Below the pieces are notes generated by a model. The model did not search any database, was not told the origin of the DNA, and saw only the letters and a list, made by a program, of their open reading frames with translations. 64,000 nucleotides of DNA from Paenibacillus illinoisensis NBRC 15959 (lineage in GTDB: Bacteria > Bacillota > Bacilli > Paenibacillales > Paenibacillaceae): positions 496,001 through 560,000 of the forward strand of contig NZ_BIME01000003.1 of assembly GCF_004000925.1 (NCBI RefSeq). The letters run 5' to 3'. Each line of letters opens with the position of its first letter. The stretch's first letter is position 1. Shown piece by piece: positions 45,575 through 53,595 of this stretch. The position numbers were made by a program, and so were the translations under genes.

Positions 45575-48484
45575 TTAATTATCAAAGAACTGCTCTTTAT
45601 CGTTTCCGGTAATAGTGATATCAGTATTCGAACTATTGGATACAAGTTTGAATTGACTCTCATTTACTTGCTCAGCTGTGACAGAAACTGATGCAGACTG
45701 CAATTGATTATTTAGATAGGTTACCAGGTTACTCATGTCGGTAAATTTTTGACGCAATACAATAGACGCCTGATTCACACCATCACTAACAACAAACGTG
45801 CGATTTTTGGTGCTATCTTCGTCTGTGCCCGTCCAATGATTATTTTGAAAGAAAAACGACCAGTCGTTCCCACCTAGTGTTATAGCAGCCGAGGATCCAG
45901 TCTTAAATGTAGATATAAAGAATGTGTCTTCAAATCCATACCCACCTACTGTCCGATCCCCTAAATTAATTCCATGCGCATTGCAGTAGTCCTGAATGAA
46001 ACTATCAATTGCCGATCCAACTACCTGTCCGGTAGAGAAACCATTCAAAGGAATATCCCAGGTGAGGTCGACAGGTATTGTAATATTCCCATCACTAATT
46101 GTGAAATGTTTAGGGTTAGTTTTGAAATCTGTTGAGATAATTTTGTTACTTTCTTCCCTAGCTTGAGTCGCATAGACATTGGTAAAATCGAAATTTGTAA
46201 TTTCTTTACTGAGGATAGACTTAGGTTCAGCAACCTCAGCTTGAACAGTAATTACAAACTCCTTATTAGTCGACTTAGATCCTGAGATAATGGTGGCTAC
46301 GAGCACAATGTTCGTATCAGCTGTTAAACCGGCACGGATAATGTCACCATTTAAAACATCAATAATAGATGACTGCGTTGGATCTTTTAATGACCAAGTA
46401 ACATTAGCTCCATCCTGATTGTTTGGTAATAAGACTGAAACATCGACTCCATTATACGTTACTTTCAAATTCTCTATAGCTAGTGCAATTACTTGCCAAT
46501 CAGCAATTGCTGCTTCCGCTTCTGTCAAACGTGTGATATCTCCTACCAACGCTTTTTGAGTTGCAGTGAGTGACTCATACTTAGTTCGGGCTTCTTCCAC
46601 CTCTGCTTTGTCAGCAAGCTCTACGTTCTCTTTTACAGGTAAGCCCTCGATTGCTGCCTTCACCAGATTGGCGGCTTCTAGATCTGCTGCGGCTTGGATT
46701 TCCAATTGAGCAATTGCTGCTTCCGCTTCTGTCAAACGCGTGATATCTCCTACCAGTGCTTTTTGAGTTGCAGTGAGTGCCTCATACTTTGTGCGCGCTT
46801 CTTCCACAGCTGTTTTGTCTGTCAGCACTACGTCCTCTTTCACAGGCAAGCCCTCGATTGCTGCCTTCACCAGATTGGCGGCTTCCAAATCTGCTGCGGC
46901 TTGGGCTTCCAATTCCACAATCGCTGCTTCCGCTTCTGTCAATCGCGTGATATCTCCTACCAGCGCTTTTTGAGTCGCAGTTAGCGCCTCATACTTTGTG
47001 CGCGCTTGATCCACAGCTGTTTTGTCTGTCAGCACTACGTCCTCTTTCACAGGCAAGCCTTCAATTGCTACCTTCACTAGATTGGCGGCCTCTAGATCTG
47101 CTGCGGCTTGGGCTTCCAATTCCACAATCGCTGCTTCCGCTTCTGTCAATCGCGTGATATCTCCTACCAGCGCCTTTTGAGTCGCAGTTAGCGCCTCATA
47201 CTTTGTGCGCGCTTGATCCACATCTGTTTTGTCAGCAAGCTCTACTTCCTCTTTTACAGGTAATCCTTCAATTGCTACCTTCACTAGATTGGCAGCCTCT
47301 AGATCTGCTGCGGCTTGGGCTTCCAATTCCACAATTGCTGCTTCCGCTTCTGTCAATCGTGTGATATCTCCTACCAGCGCTTTTTGAGTCGCAGTTAGTG
47401 CCTCATACTTTGTTCGGGCTTCTTCCACGGCTGCTTTGTCAGCAAGCTCTACGTCCTCTTTTACAGGTAGGCCTTCAATTGCTGCCTTCACCCGATTGGC
47501 AGTTTCCAGATCAGCGGCTGCTTGGGCTTCCAATTCAGCAATTGCTGCTTCCGCTTCTGTCAAACGCGTGATATCTCCTACCATCGTCTTTTGAGCCGTA
47601 GTTAACGCCCCATACTCTGTGCGCGCTTTTTCCACAGCTGTTTTGTCGGTCAGCATTACATCACCTTTTGCTGGCAAGGCTGCGATTGCTGCTTTTACCA
47701 GATTGGCGATTTCCAAATCTCCATTATTTGAGGAATTCCCTCCTGTACCTGTCGAAGGTGTACCACCAGTAGAAGGTGTTGGGACTGGTATTGGAGTTGG
47801 TGTTTGCGGTATTGGAGTAGGCGGGGGTGTCACAGACGGCTTTTGTTCATCAATCTTAGTCTTTTCATTTAGAAACTTATATGCGACCAGAGCTACTTCC
47901 TGACGACTTGCTTGATTATAAGGTTTAAACGTACCATCCGGATTCCCCTTCATTAGTTCCAATTCGACAGCAGCACCAACTGCATCTTTAGCCCAGTCAG
48001 AAATTGAATTGACATCCGAAAACGCTAGATTTTGACCCTTTCCTGCACTATTAACTCCTAGTGCGTTCACAAAGATGACAGCCATTTGCTCACGGGTAAG
48101 ATTTTGATTGATACCAAAAACTCCATTACCCATACCTTTAATTAGACCAGCTTTGACAGCGGCCTCTATAGCAGAGAATGCATAGTTGTTTTGAGGAACA
48201 TCTTTAAAGGAAGGTGATTGTGGAGGGTTGTCGGTATCCAGATTCAATGCTCTTACCAGCAGGATAGCGAAGTCCTGTCGCTTTATATTACTCGTTGGAT
48301 TAAATTTACCATCACCAGTGCCATAAATAATCCCTTTTTGGACAAGTTCATTAATCTCTTCCTTGGCATAGCTGCTTGAAATATCGCTCAAAGTTACCGA
48401 AGCCGAGGCATGTGGTACCATGGCGCTAAGGATAGCGACTGTAGATAGGATTGATAAGGATTTTGCTTTAAAATTCTTTTTCAT
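45575..48484 (-). CDS. S-layer-homology (SLH) surface protein with six 69-residue repeats
   Basis: A 969-residue exported protein: signal peptide (residues 1-29, ending HASAS), three SLH domains at residues 30-205 (e.g. FSDVNSISDWAKDAVGAAVELELMKGNPDGTFKPYNQASRQEVALVAYKFL) that bind pyruvylated wall polymer, and a Pro/Thr linker. Six tandem helical repeats follow at residues 260-662 (VKEDVVLTDKTAVEEAR type), then an atrophied bacterial Ig-like domain near 665-745 and a C-terminal strand-rich domain of unknown type. AAGGGG lies 5 nt before the ATG. The repeats look like a spacer holding the C-terminal domain away from the wall. Confidence 0.92.
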   Translation of the reverse strand: MKKNFKAKSLSILSTVAILSAMVPHASASVTLSDISSSYAKEEINELVQKGIIYGTGDGKFNPTSNIKRQDFAILLVRALNLDTDNPPQSPSFKDVPQNNYAFSAIEAAVKAGLIKGMGNGVFGINQNLTREQMAVIFVNALGVNSAGKGQNLAFSDVNSISDWAKDAVGAAVELELMKGNPDGTFKPYNQASRQEVALVAYKFLNEKTKIDEQKPSVTPPPTPIPQTPTPIPVPTPSTGGTPSTGTGGNSSNNGDLEIANLVKAAIAALPAKGDVMLTDKTAVEKARTEYGALTTAQKTMVGDITRLTEAEAAIAELEAQAAADLETANRVKAAIEGLPVKEDVELADKAAVEEARTKYEALTATQKALVGDITRLTEAEAAIVELEAQAAADLEAANLVKVAIEGLPVKEEVELADKTDVDQARTKYEALTATQKALVGDITRLTEAEAAIVELEAQAAADLEAANLVKVAIEGLPVKEDVVLTDKTAVDQARTKYEALTATQKALVGDITRLTEAEAAIVELEAQAAADLEAANLVKAAIEGLPVKEDVVLTDKTAVEEARTKYEALTATQKALVGDITRLTEAEAAIAQLEIQAAADLEAANLVKAAIEGLPVKENVELADKAEVEEARTKYESLTATQKALVGDITRLTEAEAAIADWQVIALAIENLKVTYNGVDVSVLLPNNQDGANVTWSLKDPTQSSIIDVLNGDIIRAGLTADTNIVLVATIISGSKSTNKEFVITVQAEVAEPKSILSKEITNFDFTNVYATQAREESNKIISTDFKTNPKHFTISDGNITIPVDLTWDIPLNGFSTGQVVGSAIDSFIQDYCNAHGINLGDRTVGGYGFEDTFFISTFKTGSSAAITLGGNDWSFFFQNNHWTGTDEDSTKNRTFVVSDGVNQASIVLRQKFTDMSNLVTYLNNQLQSASVSVTAEQVNESQFKLVSNSSNTDITITGNDKEQFFDN
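46499..47707 (-). repeat. Six tandem 207-bp coding repeats in the SLH protein gene
   Basis: Unit of 69 codons beginning ANLVKAAIEGLPVKEDV and containing ATQKALVGDITRLTEAEAAI. Copies 3, 4 and 5 are nearly identical; the first is most diverged and the last is cut to about 59 codons. Such near identity points to recent gene conversion or copy-number change. Confidence 0.9.
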
Positions 48485-48993
48485 CTGTTCCCCTTAAATG
48501 ATTTAGTTTTTGAATAATTCATCCTTTTTCTGCTGATGTATACATCTCTCAAATTACTTTATGTAATAGTTACAATCCTCCTCAGTACTGCCAGCACTAC
48601 CATCCACAAATACATCTGACATATACTCCTATCAAGTACACTACCTAAGCTTGTCTGATTCACAATTGGTCACGCCGCAGACAACTATAATGCCGATTTC
48701 ACATTCAAGAATCACATTTCATCCTTGATTTGTGTTTTTATTCTACTCACTCGAGATATGTTAGTCAATCAAGAAAAATCTATAAAATTACTATGATCTC
48801 AAGAAGACCTAGAGAGGACAAAAGGGGCGCAATACGATGTTAATAAAAGTAGGTGCTGTCCCTCTGTTACAAGACATCGCCTACATCCACCAAACCTTTT
48901 TACGCCATATTTGTCATTAATTTTTCCATTATTGATAACGTACCATTTAGCGTAAATATGCTACGTAAGAATACTTAGTCTACACTTTGAGTT

Positions 48994-49135
48994 CTCATTT
49001 GCAGGCAAGAAGCGAACAGTGACTGTTGTGCGTCTCCCTTGGAACTATGATAACGAATTTCTCCGCCAAACTTTTCTACAATATTAAAGCAAATCATTAA
49101 CCCCAGCCCTGTTCCATTACTATTTAGCGAATAAA
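48994..49135 (-). pseudogene. 3' fragment of a sensor kinase gene, paralogous to the kinase at 50600
   Basis: The minus strand reads SNGTGLGLMICFNIVEKFGGEIRYHSSKG, which matches the kinase C-terminus (SNGTGLGLMICFNIVEKYGGGIHYQSSKG). One base is then missing in the GRGTTV segment, and the homology continues at the DNA level to the end of the gene. Only the last third of the ATPase domain remains. The homology stops abruptly where the araR tail begins. Confidence 0.85.
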
Positions 49136-49176
49136 GTGGAGGGTGAGACGGTGAAGGAGATTGAAGTAGAATAAGG
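49136..49176 (+). pseudogene. 41-bp duplicate of the 3' end of araR
   Basis: Matches 45365-45405 at 40 of 41 positions (one A to G), covering the last araR codons (EGETVKEIEVE), the stop codon and four further bases. It abuts the sensor kinase fragment on its left, so both are truncated at the same junction. Confidence 0.85.
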
Positions 49177-49187
49177 TATATCCATAG

Positions 49188-49220
49188 AAAAAGGCTGCCA
49201 TCATGGCAGCCTTTAACGTT
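49188..49220 (-). terminator. Terminator downstream of the nitroreductase gene
   Basis: AAAGGCTGCCA (49190-49200) pairs with TGGCAGCCTTT (49204-49214) over a 3-nt loop, with T's following on the minus strand. It may serve the nitroreductase unit or be left over from the lost araR-like gene. Confidence 0.7.
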
Positions 49221-49292
49221 TTTATGTTTTACCTATCCTGCAATCGCTAGAAGAACCCTAACCTAGGGAAATCCTCGGCAGCATTCTTCCCA

Positions 49293-49937
49293 TTATCTTG
49301 TTATACCGTTCCAAAATGTCATCTCATCAATCGGAAGACGTGTGGTTGGATGCCCCGGTTGTGATGCTTTACCGATGGCTATGAGTATAGTTGGCACATA
49401 CTGATTGGGGATATCAAATGCCTGGGTGAATTTCTCCTTGTCATACCCAGCCATGGCAACGGTATCGTAACCGCGTGCGCGTGCGGCTAGCATGAGCTGC
49501 ATCGATACAAGACCACAATCGAATATTACACCATCCTTAATATATTGAGGATCCATGGATGCCAGCATTCCCTTCATATTGGTAACCAGTGTTTCCTTGA
49601 CTTCTTGGGTCATGTAACCAGCTTCTACGGAAGCGTCATAAACAGAGTCCACCTGTCTAATGTACTCCAGGTCACCAAGCACCGCGATGACAGCCGAGGC
49701 ATTCACCACTTGCTGTTGGTTATTCGCAATGGGAAGCAGCTGTTCCTTCAAAGCCTGATCATTGAAGACAATGAATTTCCATGGCTGCATATTTGCACCT
49801 GACGGAGCAAGAGTAGCTTCAGTCAAAATATCTTTCAGTTCCTGCTCGGAAATATTGAAGGCAGGATCGTAATGCCGTACTGAACGTCTTTCTTTGACAA
49901 CACCCATGAAACTTTGCTCTTGTTTTGTGCTCTCCAT
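49293..49937 (-). CDS. Nitroreductase-family protein
   Basis: A 214-residue FMN-dependent reductase fold: FMGVVKERRSVRHYDPAFNISEQELKDILTEATLAPSGANMQPWKFIVFND (FMN-binding Arg and ProSerGlyAlaAsn), then FDCGLVSMQLMLAARARGYDTVAMAGYDKEKF and ILIAIGKASQPGHPTTRLPIDEMTFW. The start at 49937 has GGGAGG 9 nt upstream; the longer frame to 50003 would run through the operators. It is preceded by two palindromic sites and an Rrf2 regulator gene, so the regulator very likely controls it. Substrate unknown (quinones or nitro compounds are typical). Confidence 0.92.
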   Translation of the reverse strand: MESTKQEQSFMGVVKERRSVRHYDPAFNISEQELKDILTEATLAPSGANMQPWKFIVFNDQALKEQLLPIANNQQQVVNASAVIAVLGDLEYIRQVDSVYDASVEAGYMTQEVKETLVTNMKGMLASMDPQYIKDGVIFDCGLVSMQLMLAARARGYDTVAMAGYDKEKFTQAFDIPNQYVPTILIAIGKASQPGHPTTRLPIDEMTFWNGITR

Positions 49938-49960
49938 TCCGTTTAGCCTCCCATATATAT

Positions 49961-50028
49961 ACTGTGTATTATTTAGCACAGTTAAGAACAAAAAATAAAC
50001 CACTTAACTGTGCTAATATAAGCACAGT
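49961..50028. promoter_or_regulatory. Two 22-bp palindromic operators ahead of the nitroreductase gene
   Basis: Site 1 (49961-49982) runs ACTGTG...CACAGT; site 2 (50007-50028) is ACTGTGCTAAT followed by ATAAGCACAGT, one mismatch from perfect. The centres are 46 bp apart. In addition GCACAGTTAAG (49976-49986) and CTTAACTGTGC (50003-50013) form a perfect 11-bp inverted repeat bridging the two. They are probably bound by the Rrf2 regulator. Confidence 0.7.
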
Positions 50029-50054
50029 ATATATGCGGAATAGATCGTTGTCAA

Positions 50055-50501
50055 TTATTCCGTTACGGGGTTCATTTTATTGGCCATATCGGCAATTGTG
50101 TATTTTTGTAAAATATTCAGAACACTATTGTTAATTTCAGCCGATATATCGCTGAACATATCATGCATCTGTAAGCCGAATGCGTGCTCACCTGTAGATT
50201 CAAGCATACCTTCGCATAGAGATACATCGGTCTGGAGTGCCTGATATATATCAGCCAGCGTGACTGACTCCGGCGTTGCCTTCATCCGGTATCCCCCATC
50301 GCGACCTTCCCGGACTTCAAGAATATTTTCCTGAGCCAGCTTCGCCAATATCCGGCGGATCAACGTCGCTTCCGAACACAAGTGATCAGCAATATTGGTG
50401 CTTGGATAGCGATTTGGACTATCTGACATGAACACAAGAGCCTGCAGAGCCAAGCCGAATGCCTTGCTGTTGGATGGACAGGTATGTTTGGCCTTTTTCA
50501 T
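50055..50501 (-). CDS. Rrf2-family transcriptional regulator
   Basis: A 148-residue regulator: SKAFGLALQALVFMSDSPNRYPSTNIADHLCSEATLIRRILAKLAQENILEVREGRDGGYRMKATPESVTLADIYQALQ, the winged-helix pattern of the family with GRDGGY wing. Cys at residues 8, about 43 and 94 could sense redox or electrophile stress, but the three-Cys Fe-S cluster pattern of NsrR/IscR is not seen. AGGGAG precedes the ATG. It is upstream of the nitroreductase gene on the same strand, with the palindromes between them. Confidence 0.93.
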   Translation of the reverse strand: MKKAKHTCPSNSKAFGLALQALVFMSDSPNRYPSTNIADHLCSEATLIRRILAKLAQENILEVREGRDGGYRMKATPESVTLADIYQALQTDVSLCEGMLESTGEHAFGLQMHDMFSDISAEINNSVLNILQKYTIADMANKMNPVTE

Positions 50502-50537
50502 TATACAGTGCTCCCTTCTTCGTGATGTAATGTGTGC

Positions 50538-50566
50538 ATTATAACAAACCCTTAAGTCCCATTCAA
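50538..50566 (-). promoter_or_regulatory. Predicted promoter of the Rrf2 regulator gene
   Basis: On the minus strand -35 TTGAAT (50561-50566) and a perfect -10 TATAAT (50538-50543), spaced 17 bp, 37 bp before the ATG. No copy of the ACTGTG operator lies here, which argues against simple autoregulation by the same sites. Confidence 0.65.
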
Positions 50567-50599
50567 CAAGAGGAAGAGGAACCGTTCTATGATAGCTGT

Positions 50600-51817
50600 T
50601 TACTTGTCATTTACAGCTAAGAAGCGAACAATAACTGTTGTTCCACGTCCCTTGGAGCTTTGATAATGAATTCCTCCACCATACTTTTCTACAATATTAA
50701 AACAGATCATCAACCCCAGCCCTGTTCCATTACTTTTTAACGAATAAAAAGGAGTGCCTAGTGACTTCACCTCATCTTCTGACATTCCGCTTCCTTGATC
50801 AATAATTCTTATCTCAATATATTGACGATTTCTCCTTGCTGTGACAGAGACAGACATGCCTGCCTCCGATGCTTCCACTGCATTTTTGATTAAATTCATA
50901 AGCAGCTGCTTGAACTCAATCGTATTAATGAGAATCGTACAGTCTTCCTCAACATCTATATCAATATGATTATCCGATAGCATTGCATATGAACTTAGCA
51001 GACTTGTAACACTATGAAGGACATCCTTCACATCGACTCTCTCCGGTTTCAAATCTCCGTTGGGCTTGGAGAGGGTTAGGAATTGAGAAGTGATGTGTTC
51101 AACCGTATTCAGTTCATCGATCATTAATTTAAACTTGCTCTTGTCCGAAACGTCAAAAGCGGGATCTTGCTGATATAACTGCAAAAAACCTCGAACAACA
51201 GTAACCGGATTCCTAATTTCATGCGCCACAGCAGCGGTCAGATTAGCGATCATCTTCAAGCGCTCTGCTTGTTGTACCTGCTCATAATAGAGCTGCTGCT
51301 TTTTCATCCGACTGAAGGATAAATGAAATATGAGAAACAGTAACACTTGGCTGGCTATGATATTGATTAAATTGCCTACAAGATCGTAATGTACATATGT
51401 ATACACCTGTCCCTGGTCAATTAGAGTAATGTAAACGAAAGTGATCAGGATCAGTATTCCATTTAAAACTATGGAGAAGTAAAACAATTTCATATCAAAA
51501 AACAAAATGGCAAGAGAAGGAATTAGGCATATCAGAATATAGGTGGTCCAGGTATCCGGGTACAAAAAGAAAAGAGTATAGAAATAAGCGAACCCCATCA
51601 TAATGATGATCTTTCTAAAAAAGTAAGTTTCATGCCTCGGATAGACCAGCAAACACACCGATATAATTGCTACACACGCAAAATGGATACCATAGCCTAT
51701 CGTAATGCCCTTTAGCTCGGACCTCGATAGGATAAGTCCCCACACCATAAGCACAATGATCGTTAACATGGATATATAATATGTTCTTCGGTTTACCTGA
51801 CTGTATAATTCTTTCAT
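50600..51817 (-). CDS. Membrane sensor histidine kinase (KinB/sporulation-kinase-like)
   Basis: A 405-residue kinase: six or so membrane spans in residues 15-185, then a HisKA domain with phosphoacceptor His in VAHEIRNPVTVVRGFLQLYQ, and an HATPase domain with N box LLMNLIKNAVEASEAG, G1 IDQGSGM and G2 NGTGLGLMICFNIVEKYGG. No response regulator is adjacent, as is normal for kinases feeding the Spo0 phosphorelay. A truncated, frameshifted paralogue of its 3' end lies at 48994-49135. Confidence 0.92.
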   Translation of the reverse strand: MKELYSQVNRRTYYISMLTIIVLMVWGLILSRSELKGITIGYGIHFACVAIISVCLLVYPRHETYFFRKIIIMMGFAYFYTLFFLYPDTWTTYILICLIPSLAILFFDMKLFYFSIVLNGILILITFVYITLIDQGQVYTYVHYDLVGNLINIIASQVLLFLIFHLSFSRMKKQQLYYEQVQQAERLKMIANLTAAVAHEIRNPVTVVRGFLQLYQQDPAFDVSDKSKFKLMIDELNTVEHITSQFLTLSKPNGDLKPERVDVKDVLHSVTSLLSSYAMLSDNHIDIDVEEDCTILINTIEFKQLLMNLIKNAVEASEAGMSVSVTARRNRQYIEIRIIDQGSGMSEDEVKSLGTPFYSLKSNGTGLGLMICFNIVEKYGGGIHYQSSKGRGTTVIVRFLAVNDK

Positions 51818-51992
51818 GAACCCACCATTTCACAATTCAAATTTAATATCTTCGAATATCTTCAACACGATATAGCCTTGTGCGCGGGCAAACCTAAAGG
51901 CACCCGCCTGGATGCCCTATACTACATTTCATTGTATCTTATTTGACTAACGACTTAATATAAAATTATGTTGATTTACGTAAAATGCAATA

Positions 51993-52023
51993 TAGCCGTA
52001 CGGTCTACAAGCCCGTACGGCTA
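51993..52023 (-). terminator. Terminator of the GNAT gene
   Basis: A perfect 11-bp stem TAGCCGTACGG (51993-52003) / CCGTACGGCTA (52013-52023) with a 9-nt loop, about 40 bp past the stop. The following T-run is short (TATATTGC), so termination strength is uncertain. Confidence 0.6.
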
Positions 52024-52064
52024 AACTAAAGTTTATGCTACTATCGTAATCCTGATAGATTAGT

Positions 52065-52595
52065 TTAATTGGATGTTGATTTTGAGTATAAATAGAGATC
52101 ACTCGCTGCTTCTTCTGCGCCTTTATCTTGACTAAGGATTCCTTCATACGTGAAACCAAGCTTTTGCAAGAGCTTTATGGAATTCCGGTTTTCAGGTTCT
52201 ACCTTTGCTTCGATTCGTTTCAGCTTCCATGATGAGAGAGCATACTCGACCAAACTTGAAACTGCCTCTGAAGCATAACCTTTTCCCCAGTACGATTTGG
52301 CTAGGTCATAACCAATTTCCGCTGTTCCATTTACAAAATTGAAGGCATTATACCCACATGATCCTATAATTTCGCCCGATTCTTTGTGTATGATGGAGAA
52401 ACGAATAGCCTTATTGTCCTGTGATAGATCATCCAGAAGCTGAATCATTTCTATTGCTTGATTTTCAGCCGTGAAACAACGAACATTCATAAATTGAGTA
52501 ACCTCCGGATCAGACCAGATTTTAAATAAACCCGGTGAATCTGATACCTGCATTTTCCTCAGCTGCAGACGCTCTGTCTGTAATTCTGTAATCAA
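52065..52595 (-). CDS. GNAT-family N-acetyltransferase (RimJ/RimL type)
   Basis: A 176-residue acetyltransferase: LITELQTERLQLRKMQVSDSPGLFKIWSDPEVTQFM, IIHKESGEIIGSCGYNAFNFVNGTAEIGYDLAKSYWGKGYASEAVSSLVEYAL (acetyl-CoA-binding Gly-rich region) and RIEAKVEPENRNSIKLLQKLGFTYEG. The start is the TTG at 52595 with GGAGGTG 6 nt before it; the in-frame ATG at 52610 overlaps this ribosome site. Substrate unknown. Confidence 0.9.
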   Translation of the reverse strand: MITELQTERLQLRKMQVSDSPGLFKIWSDPEVTQFMNVRCFTAENQAIEMIQLLDDLSQDNKAIRFSIIHKESGEIIGSCGYNAFNFVNGTAEIGYDLAKSYWGKGYASEAVSSLVEYALSSWKLKRIEAKVEPENRNSIKLLQKLGFTYEGILSQDKGAEEAASDLYLYSKSTSN

Positions 52596-52792
52596 TACTT
52601 TCACCTCCATTGTTTTTTGATAGGGTAGGTTCAAGATATTGATATCTGCGCATAGTTCAGTCCCTTCCATGTTGAATTCATTTTATTATACCATGCAAAT
52701 TGGACAACCTAGAACCGGACGGAGTCCTACGCCGAACCTCGTTGAATACGCGAGTTGAACGAGCATTATCCTAAATACAGGTATAAGTAACC

Positions 52793-53569
52793 TCAACGCT
52801 TTCGCGCGACCACAGCCAGCCTTCCATTTTCAGTCGAGTACTCGCACGTGGACAGCACAACAAGCTTATCGCCATGCTGGGCTGTTACACCTGTATCATA
52901 AAGCGCAAGCTTCTTAATATTCTGTACATAGGAATCGAACTCGGCGGCCGTATTGATCTCCCCAATCTGGTAGTATTTAAAAACGTCATCCGATTTCAGG
53001 TAGACCTCTGACAGAATAACGGCAACAATCTCATACTCTTCTTTCTCGTAAAGTGTGCTGAATTGGAATGTGGCATGCTCCTTATAGAAGCTCTCGTTCT
53101 TATATTTCATCAAGTCTTTGAACATCCAGCCGCTTTTCATATGGTGTCCATGAATCAGCAAAATGTTCGAAGTGTCAGCCTGACTATCCTTATCCAAAAA
53201 AGGAAGCCCACCTGTATTATCCCTTTTATCAAAATCATGATTGAGATAGTACTCGGCATCCTGTGGATTCTGCATGACCGGATACTCAATCCGGGTGCCG
53301 TCCATTTTCAGCCAGCCAATAATGTCCGAGTTCCTCTCGTAAAGATTCCGGAATTCGGGAAGCATGACCTGCTTATTCGCCTTATTGGACAAAAAGGAGG
53401 GGACTGTATCCCCTCCTTCTTGGTTTGATCCTTCCTCCCAAACCTCTGTCAGCTCTTCAATTTTCTGTTGCTCCGTATAATCCCGCAAAAAAATTCTTGT
53501 CATACTGACGAGAGAAAACACCAACAAAAGGGAGGAAACGGCGATAAGCATTTTTTTGGTTTTGCTCAT
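52793..53569 (-). CDS. srtB: Class B sortase
   Basis: A 258-residue membrane transpeptidase: N-terminal anchor (MLIAVSSLLLVFSLVSM), then the sortase B fold with NSDIIGWLKMDGTRIEYPVMQ, catalytic His in LLIHGHHMKSGWMFKDL, catalytic Cys in LVVLSTCEYSTENGRLAVVARK and Arg just after it. The extra helix before the Cys strand is that of class B. It lies 26 bp after the adhesin gene, presumably co-transcribed, so the adhesin (APKTGD signal) is the likely substrate. Confidence 0.94.
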   Translation of the reverse strand: MSKTKKMLIAVSSLLLVFSLVSMTRIFLRDYTEQQKIEELTEVWEEGSNQEGGDTVPSFLSNKANKQVMLPEFRNLYERNSDIIGWLKMDGTRIEYPVMQNPQDAEYYLNHDFDKRDNTGGLPFLDKDSQADTSNILLIHGHHMKSGWMFKDLMKYKNESFYKEHATFQFSTLYEKEEYEIVAVILSEVYLKSDDVFKYYQIGEINTAAEFDSYVQNIKKLALYDTGVTAQHGDKLVVLSTCEYSTENGRLAVVARKR

Positions 53570-53595
53570 TCCTTTCTTACCGCCTTTCCAATCTA

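Larger units (their letters stand above)
48485..49292. other. 808-bp intergenic region containing a recombination scar
   Basis: The first 500 bp hold no gene I can support. From 48994 to 49176 are fragments of two genes joined head to tail (separate entries), then a hairpin terminator at 49188-49220. Confidence 0.6.

Noticed and set aside
46499..47707. Regular repeats that might suggest a CRISPR array
   Set aside because: The unit is 207 bp, lies in frame inside a coding gene, and has no short repeat/unique spacer pattern.
51877..51912. GC-rich inverted repeat upstream of the KinB-like kinase gene
   Set aside because: Pairing is only about five bases each side with mismatches and no T-run, so no terminator or operator is claimed.
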